From an uncultured Prochlorococcus sp. (lineage in GTDB: Bacteria > Cyanobacteriota > Cyanobacteriia > PCC-6307 > Cyanobiaceae): a stretch of DNA of 64,000 nt. The translations under genes and the position numbers were made by a program. Location: assembly GCA_902538225.1 (NCBI GenBank), contig CACBEF010000003.1, positions 1 through 64,000 of the forward strand, read 5' to 3'. Below, one piece after another: positions 20,519 to 27,945 of this stretch. The notes beneath the pieces are model-generated. The model saw nothing but the letters and a program-made list of their open reading frames with translations, was not told where the DNA came from and made no database searches. The first letter of the stretch is position 1. Every line of letters begins with the position of its first letter.

Positions 20519-21712
20519 ATGCAATACCGGAGATTTGGTAGAACCAATCTGAATATCCCTATTTTATCTCTAGGTGGTATGAGATTTCAAAAAAGTTGGG
20601 AACAATTAGATTTTTCTGAGATTTCAAATGAAGAACAAAATAAAGTAGAAAATATTTTAAATCTAGCGAATAAATATGGCTTAAGTCATGTCGAAACTGC
20701 TAAGTATTATGGGACTTCTGAGGTGCAATTAGGAATGGTTTTCAAAAAAATAGAAAAAATTCCAAACATTATTCAAACTAAGATCCCTCCAAATAGTGAT
20801 TCAGAAATTTTTAAGAGGGATATTATGACAAGCATTGAAAAATTAAAAGTTAAAAGAATTGATTTATTAGCAATACATGGCATTAATACAGATAAACATT
20901 TACATCATGCTGTTAAGGATGGAGGTTGTATTGATATTTTAAGAAATTTACAAAAAGAAAATTTAATTGGCTCTATTGGATTTTCAACTCATGGAAGATC
21001 TTCACTCATTGAGAAGGCTATATCAACAAACTTTTTTGATTATGTCAATTTGCACTGGTATTTTATCAATCAAGAAAATACAAAGGTTATAAATTTGGCA
21101 AAAAAGTATGATCTTGGGGTTTTCATAATAAGTCCCACTGATAAAGGGGGACATCTTCATACTCCCTCAGACAAAATGTTGGAACTTTGTAAGCCACTTC
21201 ATCCTATAGTTTTTAACGATCTTTTTTGCTTAAGAAATCAAAATGTCCATACTCTTAGTGTGGGGATTGCAAAAGAGGCGGATTTTGATTTGCATTTGGA
21301 AGCTGTCTCTTTGTTATCAGACTCTGAGAAGTATGTTCCGAAGATAATAAACAGATTAAGGCAGGAATCAATTAATTCTCTGGGTTTAGAGTGGCATCAA
21401 AATTGGAATAGAAATTTGCCGAGTTGGGAAAATACGCCAGGAAATATTAATATTTCCGTTCTGCTTTGGCTTTCAAATTTAATTGATTGGTTGGATATGG
21501 AAGGGTTTGCAAAAGCTAGATATCAATTGCTTGGAAATGGAAGTCACTGGTTCCCAGGAAATAACTCTAATTTGTTAGATACAGATGTTTCTGAAGTAGA
21601 ATTATTGAAAGTATTAGAAGGTCATATAAATCCAAAAAAAGTTATAAAAAAATTGAGAACTTTAAAAGAAAAGTTTGGGGATAAGGTTACTAAAAGATTA
21701 TCAAAAAAATAA
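20519..21712 (+). CDS. Aldo/keto reductase family oxidoreductase
   Basis: A 397-residue protein with an AKR TIM barrel in residues ~1-270: RRFGRTNLNIPILSLGGMR opening, ETAKYYGTSEVQLG carrying the catalytic Tyr (with Glu replacing the usual Asp), Lys in IIQTKIPP and His in LLAIHGI. The C-terminal ~120 residues extend beyond the barrel. Many bacterial AKRs of this subgroup carry a C-terminal cysteine cluster for 4Fe-4S; none is visible here. Whether it uses NADPH, or instead receives electrons from the ferredoxin encoded 11 bp upstream, cannot be told. The substrate is unknown. It is convergent with rsmG. Confidence 0.85.
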   Translation: MQYRRFGRTNLNIPILSLGGMRFQKSWEQLDFSEISNEEQNKVENILNLANKYGLSHVETAKYYGTSEVQLGMVFKKIEKIPNIIQTKIPPNSDSEIFKRDIMTSIEKLKVKRIDLLAIHGINTDKHLHHAVKDGGCIDILRNLQKENLIGSIGFSTHGRSSLIEKAISTNFFDYVNLHWYFINQENTKVINLAKKYDLGVFIISPTDKGGHLHTPSDKMLELCKPLHPIVFNDLFCLRNQNVHTLSVGIAKEADFDLHLEAVSLLSDSEKYVPKIINRLRQESINSLGLEWHQNWNRNLPSWENTPGNINISVLLWLSNLIDWLDMEGFAKARYQLLGNGSHWFPGNNSNLLDTDVSEVELLKVLEGHINPKKVIKKLRTLKEKFGDKVTKRLSKK

Positions 21713-21713
21713 T

Positions 21714-22454
21714 TCATAATGGATTTTTCTCAGGTTTGCCAACTTTTCTTGGGTAGATTTTAGGGCAAATATTTTTTGGTTGAATAAGAATAATATTTCG
21801 GGTCCCTTTATTGCTTGGTAACAATATCTTCTTTTTCTCTTTAAATTTTCCTTCTAATATTTCTAAAGTTTTATCTAGATTTTCACTTTCTTTATCAGTC
21901 CATTTGCCACAATATAAAACCCCTAACCCTTCTTTTTTTAGCATTGGTAATATGTATTCTGAAACTGTTGATGGATTACTCACTGCTCTAGTAGTAGCTA
22001 TATTGAAACTATTTCTCATTGACGATTGATGGGCTAAGTTCTCAATACGATCATTAATTACATGAATATTGTTTTTGAAATTGATTTCTGTAATTAAGGT
22101 TTTTAGAGCATCTGTTTTCTTTTTTGAAGAATCAACTAGGTATATTTCTGAAGTAGGATGAGTTATAGCATAAGCTAAACCCGGGAAGCCACAACCGGAT
22201 CCAATATCTAAAAATTTTTTATTATCAAAATTAATGTTCGGGAAAGTTTTAAAGGGCCAAATGCTGTCAAAAACTTGAGATACCCAATAATCATCATTAT
22301 TAATTAATCTCGTTAAATTTGTTTTATTATTTAATTCTTTAATTTTAATTCGCAATTCTTGAAACATAATTATCTCTTCTTCAGTTATTAAGGAAAAAAT
22401 TTGTTCTGGAATGTTTTGTTTTTTCATTTTGTTATAAATATAAATTTTTATCAT
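21714..22454 (-). CDS. rsmG: 16S rRNA (guanine527-N7)-methyltransferase RsmG
   Basis: A Rossmann-fold methyltransferase of up to 246 residues. The SAM-binding motif is FLDIGSGCGFPGLAYA, followed by LVDSSKKKTDAL and the ATTRAVSNPSTVSEYILP region, all typical of RsmG (GidB). It methylates N7 of G527 in 16S rRNA. Two starts are possible: ATG at 22454, or ATG at 22427 giving MKKQNIPEQIFSLI, which fits RsmG lengths better. Neither has a clear ribosome site. It is convergent with the aldo/keto reductase with a 1-bp gap. Confidence 0.93.
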   Translation of the reverse strand: MIKIYIYNKMKKQNIPEQIFSLITEEEIIMFQELRIKIKELNNKTNLTRLINNDDYWVSQVFDSIWPFKTFPNINFDNKKFLDIGSGCGFPGLAYAITHPTSEIYLVDSSKKKTDALKTLITEINFKNNIHVINDRIENLAHQSSMRNSFNIATTRAVSNPSTVSEYILPMLKKEGLGVLYCGKWTDKESENLDKTLEILEGKFKEKKKILLPSNKGTRNIILIQPKNICPKIYPRKVGKPEKNPL

Positions 22455-22516
22455 TCATAAAATACATTCTATTTATTAAAAATTTATTAGAATTACAATA
22501 TTAATAAAAGATTATT

Positions 22517-22957
22517 TTGAAAGGGGAAATTTCTTATTACAAAATTTTAGGTGTAGATGAAGATGCCTCAAATCATGAATTAAGAAAGGCATTTTGCAAA
22601 CTTTCTATTGAGTTGCATCCTGATACAACTTCTTTAGAAATAGACGATGCTAAAAGTAAATTTCAAGAAGTTTTGGAAGCTTATGAAAATTTGAATAATA
22701 GTAATTTGAGGAAAATTTACGATAACAAACTAAAGGAAAAATCTAGAATTAACAATAATACTAAAGTTTTAAATAATTTAATAATCGATTCAAATAATCA
22801 AAATTTAGTAGGTAACAGAAGACCTTTTTCAAATGGGGAATTGTTTTCGTTATTTCTTTTATTTATTATCATTGCTATTAGTTTGATTTGTTCAATTTTT
22901 ATTGCCTCTTTTACTGGCAAAGAATTAGATACAATACCTCTCTGGTTAGTAAAATGA
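22517..22957 (+). CDS. J-domain protein with a C-terminal transmembrane segment
   Basis: A 146-residue protein. Residues ~5-70 are a J domain (YYKILGVDEDASNHELRKAF) with the HPD motif at 34-36 and the closing YENLNNSNLRKIYDNKL. Residues ~72-105 are polar, then ~110-132 form one hydrophobic segment (LFSLFLLFIIIAISLICSIF). The Gly/Phe linker and zinc domain of DnaJ are absent. It would recruit and activate an Hsp70 at a membrane. The start is TTG at 22517. The DUF3143 gene follows 15 bp downstream, a pairing seen in other picocyanobacteria. Confidence 0.88.
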   Translation: MKGEISYYKILGVDEDASNHELRKAFCKLSIELHPDTTSLEIDDAKSKFQEVLEAYENLNNSNLRKIYDNKLKEKSRINNNTKVLNNLIIDSNNQNLVGNRRPFSNGELFSLFLLFIIIAISLICSIFIASFTGKELDTIPLWLVK

Positions 22958-22972
22958 TACTTTAAAAAGTTT

Positions 22973-23230
22973 GTGAATCTCCCTAAAAAACCCATTAACC
23001 AACATTCACTGCAATCATTGGAATTGTGGCTAACTAATTTAGGTGCTGTGAAGGATGTTAATAATCCATCTAAATGGTACCTGTTACTTTCTAATTGGAA
23101 TGCAACTATTATTTTTGAACAAGAAGATTTAAGTGTTATGTGGGAAAGTGAAGGACAAGAAACTAAAAGACTATTTTCCTACTGCATTAATAGAGAAGAT
23201 GTGGAAAATGCAATACTGCAAGGACCTTAA
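22973..23230 (+). CDS. DUF3143 family protein
   Basis: An 85-residue soluble protein starting from GTG at 22973 (MNLPKKPINQHSLQSLELWL). The segments LEQ/LELWLTNLGA, NPSKWYLLLSNWNATIIFEQEDL, MWESEGQETKRLFSY and REDVENAILQGP match the cyanobacterial DUF3143 pattern as I remember it. Its function is unknown. It follows the J-domain gene by 15 bp in the same direction, and is convergent with bioA (8-bp gap). The linkage to the J-domain gene suggests a shared role, but this is inference. Confidence 0.75.
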   Translation: MNLPKKPINQHSLQSLELWLTNLGAVKDVNNPSKWYLLLSNWNATIIFEQEDLSVMWESEGQETKRLFSYCINREDVENAILQGP

Positions 23231-23238
23231 ATTTCTAT

Positions 23239-24540
23239 CTAAAGATTGTCTAAGATTTGCCTTATTATCCAGTAACTTTTTTCTAATTGATCATCTGTTA
23301 TGCAGAGAGGCGGTAAGAGGTAAATAACATTCCCGAGAGGCCTAATGAATAATCCTTGCTCCATTGCAAGACTCTTTATTTCTTTCCCAATATTATTGAA
23401 ATAACCTTTTTTGTTCCCAATATCTAAATTGAAGGCAGCAATTGTTCCAGATACCCTTACCTTTTTTATATAAGGTAAGTTTTTGAATTTAATTAAATGA
23501 GATAAATGTCTTTCTTCAAATGAAAGGTATTTTTGTGGTTCTTTTTCTAATAAATCAAGGCTAGCGTTTGCTGCAGCACAACCTAAAGGATTAGCAGTAA
23601 AACTATGTCCATGCCAAAAAGTTTTTCTTGGGGAATCATCAATAAAGGATTGAAAAATTTTTTCTTTACATAAAGTTATTCCCATCGGTAAAAATCCACC
23701 AGTTAAACCTTTTGAAATACTAATTAAATCAGGAATGATTTTTGCCTTTTGAAATGCAAAAAGGCTTCCACATCTTCCAAACCCAGTCAATACTTCATCG
23801 GCAATTAACAAAGAATTATTATTTTTTATAATTTCTGAGACTTTTTTTATAAACTGAGGCCTAACCATATTCATACCTCCTGCTCCTTGAACAAGTGGCT
23901 CAAGGATTACTGCAACTGTGGGAGTTTTAAGTATAGTTTCTAATTTTTGGATCGCCTCATTTTCTTTATTTTCTACTTCTTGATCGTTAATCCAAGTTGA
24001 AGGCCATGGAACTCTTCTAACTGGGAACATAAGATTATCAAAATTCTCATTAAAAATATTTCTTTCACCTAAAGCCATTGCTCCAAATGTATCACCATGA
24101 TAGGCACCATCAAAAGCTACTATTTGAGTTCTTGTCTCTCCTCTATTTTGCCATGATTGGAAGGCAATTTTTAAAGCGACTTCCACTGCAGTAGAACCAT
24201 TATCAGAAAAGAATAATCGTTCTAGTTTTGTTAATTCACTAAGTCTTTCCGCTAATTTTCTTGCCTGTGGATGTAAGAAATCAGCAAATATAACTTGCTC
24301 AAGTTTTTTTGATTGATCAAAAATGGCATCCGCAATATATTCGTTACTATGACCATGAAGAGTTACCCACCAACTACTAATTGCATCTATTAGCTCTTTT
24401 TCAGGATCTTTAGTAAATAGGAGGGCCTCTTTACCATGAGTTACTTCTATTTGCGGTTTGCTGTTTTTGATTTGTGTAAAAGGTGGCCAGATATTTGGGT
24501 GCCAATCTTGATTTGGAGTTTTTGAATCCAAAGATTTCAT
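23239..24540 (-). CDS. bioA: Adenosylmethionine-8-amino-7-oxononanoate aminotransferase
   Basis: A 433-residue class III PLP aminotransferase. The PLP lysine is Lys277 in DLISISKGLTGG, preceded by LLIADEVLTGFGR (Asp that holds the pyridine nitrogen). HPNIWPPFTQ near the N-terminus and WWVTLHGHS are BioA features. It converts 8-amino-7-oxononanoate (KAPA) to 7,8-diaminononanoate with SAM as amino donor. It is the last gene of bioF-bioK-bioC-bioD-bioA and directly abuts bioD with no gap. Confidence 0.96.
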   Translation of the reverse strand: MKSLDSKTPNQDWHPNIWPPFTQIKNSKPQIEVTHGKEALLFTKDPEKELIDAISSWWVTLHGHSNEYIADAIFDQSKKLEQVIFADFLHPQARKLAERLSELTKLERLFFSDNGSTAVEVALKIAFQSWQNRGETRTQIVAFDGAYHGDTFGAMALGERNIFNENFDNLMFPVRRVPWPSTWINDQEVENKENEAIQKLETILKTPTVAVILEPLVQGAGGMNMVRPQFIKKVSEIIKNNNSLLIADEVLTGFGRCGSLFAFQKAKIIPDLISISKGLTGGFLPMGITLCKEKIFQSFIDDSPRKTFWHGHSFTANPLGCAAANASLDLLEKEPQKYLSFEERHLSHLIKFKNLPYIKKVRVSGTIAAFNLDIGNKKGYFNNIGKEIKSLAMEQGLFIRPLGNVIYLLPPLCITDDQLEKSYWIIRQILDNL

Positions 24541-25206
24541 TTAACTTATTTTTGAGTTTAATAGTGAGATCAACTTATTCTTGATGTCTAATTCTTTCCA
24601 TAGTATATCTAAATTATTTGAGTCAATTTTTTTGATGTAAGGAAATTCAGTAATTAAAGGAATATTACTAAAATCAACTAGAGTTTTTGGATTATCTAGG
24701 TGTTTTTTGCCATTTACTACTAAACCTAAAATCTCAATATTTCTTCGTTTTAAGGCCTCAATACTAAGCAGTGTATGGTTAAGAGTGCCAAGTGAGCTCT
24801 TACATACAAGTATTACCGGAAGATTCCATCGTTTTATTTGATCTATTTGCAAAAAATTGCGTGTTATTGGAACCATTAATCCACCTGCAGTTTCTACAAT
24901 TAGAGAGCCTTCCACTTTTGGCAATCTCAACTTGTCAAAGTTAATAGCTTTTTGATCTATTTCAGCAGCCCAATGAGGAGATAGAGGTTTTGTAAAGACA
25001 TAAGCTTCTTTGATTATTTTCTCTTTACTTACTTGTGTAAGTTTTTCAACAGTTTGACTATCAGTTTGCGATTCAATACCACTTTGAATAGGCTTCCAAT
25101 AAAAGGAATTTAATCCTTTAACGAAAAAAGAGCTTATTAAAGTTTTGCCAATATCAGTATCTGTTCCACAAATTATAAATTTGAAAATACTATTGTGACT
25201 ATTCAT
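24541..25206 (-). CDS. bioD: Dethiobiotin synthetase
   Basis: A 221-residue BioD. The P-loop is GTDTDIGKT (Lys21), the usual BioD Walker A. The magnesium/substrate region VETAGGLMVPI and the nucleotide base region LVVNG are visible. It closes the ureido ring of dethiobiotin using CO2 and ATP. It overlaps bioC by 4 nt and abuts bioA. The biotin synthase gene bioB, needed for the next step, is not in this window. Confidence 0.95.
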   Translation of the reverse strand: MNSHNSIFKFIICGTDTDIGKTLISSFFVKGLNSFYWKPIQSGIESQTDSQTVEKLTQVSKEKIIKEAYVFTKPLSPHWAAEIDQKAINFDKLRLPKVEGSLIVETAGGLMVPITRNFLQIDQIKRWNLPVILVCKSSLGTLNHTLLSIEALKRRNIEILGLVVNGKKHLDNPKTLVDFSNIPLITEFPYIKKIDSNNLDILWKELDIKNKLISLLNSKIS

Positions 25207-25973
25207 AATTTCTTTATGATTTGAATCTCAATTTGCCATGAAAGGTTCACTGTATTATTGTAATTCTTTGGCCAAAACTTTTGAATTTCCTTTAACTCTT
25301 TCACTGTTTTGCGTTTATAATTTGATGATTGTGCTCCTACATTTTTAATGCTTCTAAAAAGCTTATATACATCTTCAAAATTTTCAAGATAATTAAACTG
25401 TTCTGAATAATATATTTCAGTTGATTTGAAATCTTTTAATAATTCTCTAGAGCAAAGGAAATTAAGACCACTATATTCAATATCTATTTTTTTACAAGTA
25501 TCTTTCCATTCAGGAAAACAATCTTTTGTTGGATATGAAATGATTAAAAAACCTCCAGGTGTTAATTTGCTAAACCAATTTTTTATTATCTTTTCTGGGT
25601 TGTTTAACCAATGTATGCAAAAGTTGGATGTTAATAGAGAACAGTTATTTATTTCAGGAGGTAAATCATTATTCAAATCCCATAAAATTTTTTTTCTAGA
25701 TAATTTATTCTCAAGAAGCATTTTCTTGCTGAAATCAATTCTGGATACTTTTTGGGAAGAAATTTTTTTTTCTATTTCATCTGCTAATAGTCCTGGTCCT
25801 GATCCTAGATCTATCCATTCACCTTTTTTTTGGGGATTTAATTCTTTGATAAATTGAACAATCTTTTTTGCAAAAAATTTCTGAATATTTGAATGCTCTA
25901 AATACCGATATGCAGCATCATTGAAATTATTTTTTATTTTATCATTCCACTTTTTACTATCCATTTCAATCAT
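25203..25973 (-). CDS. bioC: Malonyl-ACP O-methyltransferase BioC
   Basis: A 256-residue SAM-dependent methyltransferase. The SAM motif is WIDLGSGPGLLADEI (~residues 53-67), with YPTKDCFPEWK and NFCIHWLNNPEKI downstream, consistent with BioC. BioC methylates malonyl-ACP to start a pimeloyl chain on the fatty-acid machinery. It overlaps bioK by 8 nt and bioD by 4 nt. Placement beside a BioH-like esterase gene supports the assignment over a generic class I methyltransferase. Confidence 0.9.
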   Translation of the reverse strand: MIEMDSKKWNDKIKNNFNDAAYRYLEHSNIQKFFAKKIVQFIKELNPQKKGEWIDLGSGPGLLADEIEKKISSQKVSRIDFSKKMLLENKLSRKKILWDLNNDLPPEINNCSLLTSNFCIHWLNNPEKIIKNWFSKLTPGGFLIISYPTKDCFPEWKDTCKKIDIEYSGLNFLCSRELLKDFKSTEIYYSEQFNYLENFEDVYKLFRSIKNVGAQSSNYKRKTVKELKEIQKFWPKNYNNTVNLSWQIEIQIIKKL

Positions 25974-26670
25974 TAAGTGTATTAAGTAAGATCTCGTATA
26001 AATTTAAATTATTCAAGCAATGACCCTGTTGAGCTAATTTAATTAAAATTGGCTTCCTATCAAGTGTTTTATTCAAGGAATCTAAAAAGTTATTATTTGA
26101 TTGGTTGTCAAGAATCAAATCATTTTCTGATTTTATAAAAATAATTTTGCAATCTTTTCTTAAAAATACTGGAAAATCTCTATTGATGTAAAGTTGTTTT
26201 AAATCACTTAAAAGAAGAGTTTTATTTAAACTCTCTAGACTTTTATAAAAGATATTTTTAAAACTATTATTAATATGATTTGGCAAAAATGATCTATGTA
26301 TAAATTCTTTTAACATATCCTTAGGTTCATCTTTTATGATTTTTGTTTCCATTTTTTTTAGAGACCTCAAAATAAAGTTTCTCTTATTACTTAAAGGAAG
26401 AAAATTATTAAAAGAATTTATAAGAACAATATGAGTTGCTTCTTTTAAAATTTTTTTTTGCATTAAATGAAAACCAAATGAATGGCATAAAGTCATTCTG
26501 ATTTCTTTTTTAGATTCGCTTTTAATCCATTTTGCTTGATAATTATTTGTCGAAAAATAGCCCCTTTCATTATCTTGCCAATGCCAATTATTATTTAAAA
26601 AATCAACTTTATAATCATCCCAAAAATATTTATTTAGTCCCCATCCATGTTGAGTAATAATTTGTTTCAT
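25966..26670 (-). CDS. bioK: Probable pimeloyl-ACP methyl ester esterase, BioK type
   Basis: A 234-residue protein with an alpha/beta hydrolase layout: nucleophile Ser64 in TLCHSFGFHLM, candidate acid Asp184 in FIKSENDLILD, and candidate His217 in AQQGHCLNN. It opens with ITQHGWGLNKYFWDDY, corresponding to the first hydrolase strand and oxyanion loop. BioK was described in marine picocyanobacteria as replacing BioH, removing the methyl group from pimeloyl-ACP methyl ester. It is placed between bioF and bioC, overlapping both (4 and 8 nt). Sequence identity to BioH looks low, so the call rests on triad, context and that prior knowledge. Confidence 0.8.
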   Translation of the reverse strand: MKQIITQHGWGLNKYFWDDYKVDFLNNNWHWQDNERGYFSTNNYQAKWIKSESKKEIRMTLCHSFGFHLMQKKILKEATHIVLINSFNNFLPLSNKRNFILRSLKKMETKIIKDEPKDMLKEFIHRSFLPNHINNSFKNIFYKSLESLNKTLLLSDLKQLYINRDFPVFLRKDCKIIFIKSENDLILDNQSNNNFLDSLNKTLDRKPILIKLAQQGHCLNNLNLYEILLNTLND

Positions 26671-27806
26671 TTAAACTCTTTCAATACTGCAATAAAATTT
26701 TTTAGCAGATTAAAATCTAAGTTTCTTCGAATTGTTATTCTGATTCTTGATTGCCCCACTGGAACAGTTGGAGGTCTTATTGCAATTGCTAAAAACCCAT
26801 TTTCTTCGAGATATTTTTGTAAATAAATTGCCTTCTCTTCTTTGCCAACAATAATTGATAAAATGTGACAATCTCCCTGAACTGGAAAATTAAAATTTTT
26901 AATAATTTCATCTTTCCATACATTCGCAGAAGATAACAAAGCATTACCCCATTCTTTATTTTCTAAAATTTTTTTTAAACCTTCTAGCGCCCCAGCAGCT
27001 AAAGATGGCGCAAGTGCGGTTGTGTACCTAAATGCACCACTTGTTTGGATAAGATATTCTCCAATTTTTGAATTGGAAGCTATGAAAGCTCCACCGCTTC
27101 CAAATGCTTTTCCAAAAGTTCCAGTAATCATAGTTATATCTGAACGACAATTAAAACTTAAACCCCTGCCTTCAGGTCCCAAGATCCCAATTGCATGAGC
27201 TTCGTCCACTAATAATTGAACACTATTTTTTTTGCAAATTTTGGTTATTTCTCTGAGCGGAGCAATTGATCCCTCCATGCTATAAAGAGATTCAACAACA
27301 ACTAAAATGGAACTTTTTGTGGGGTTAGATTTAATAATCTTATTTTCTAAATCTTTTAAATTATTGTGTGAAAATCGAACTAGTTTTGCTTGAGTAGCTT
27401 TGACTCCAACTAATAAAGAGTTATGGATTAATTTATCTGCTATTACGATACTATTTCTGTTTGCTAAAGCCTGGATAGCGGCTATATTTGCTTGAAATCC
27501 GCTTGGGAAAACTAATACTTTCTCTTGATCAAGCCACTTGGCAAGTTCTGTTTCTAATAATTTATGTATTGGTCTTGAACCTGTAATAAACCTAGAGCTT
27601 CCTGAACCAATACCTTCTAACAAGCTTATTTCGTAAGCAGCTTTTATTAAATCCTTGTCCCTACTTAATCCAAAATAATCATTACTGCATAAGTCTATAA
27701 GTTTTTTATTTTGGGAATTTAAACTTAGAAGTTCGAATGATTTTTTACCTAAAGAAAATGTTTTTAATTTACGGATTCTATTTTTTGGAATTTTTACTTT
27801 TTTCAT
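26667..27806 (-). CDS. bioF: 8-amino-7-oxononanoate synthase
   Basis: A 379-residue alpha-oxoamine synthase. The PLP lysine is Lys233 in TGTFGKAFGSGG, with LLVDEAHAIGILG (Asp201 for the pyridine ring) and GSGSSRFITGS before it. It condenses pimeloyl-ACP with alanine to give KAPA. It is the first gene of the biotin operon and overlaps bioK by 4 nt. The promoter must lie in the 139-bp AT-rich gap shared with the divergent helicase gene. Confidence 0.95.
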   Translation of the reverse strand: MKKVKIPKNRIRKLKTFSLGKKSFELLSLNSQNKKLIDLCSNDYFGLSRDKDLIKAAYEISLLEGIGSGSSRFITGSRPIHKLLETELAKWLDQEKVLVFPSGFQANIAAIQALANRNSIVIADKLIHNSLLVGVKATQAKLVRFSHNNLKDLENKIIKSNPTKSSILVVVESLYSMEGSIAPLREITKICKKNSVQLLVDEAHAIGILGPEGRGLSFNCRSDITMITGTFGKAFGSGGAFIASNSKIGEYLIQTSGAFRYTTALAPSLAAGALEGLKKILENKEWGNALLSSANVWKDEIIKNFNFPVQGDCHILSIIVGKEEKAIYLQKYLEENGFLAIAIRPPTVPVGQSRIRITIRRNLDFNLLKNFIAVLKEFK

Positions 27807-27945
27807 TTTGGCAAAATAAAATATAGTGGATTTAATTAAAAAGATTTAGATTTACTATTAAAGTTTGCAAGGTATTTTTTGTTTATTAATATCTATATAG
27901 ATCATATATTAAGAAGTTAACTCATCCTCTCTTCAATCACAATTA

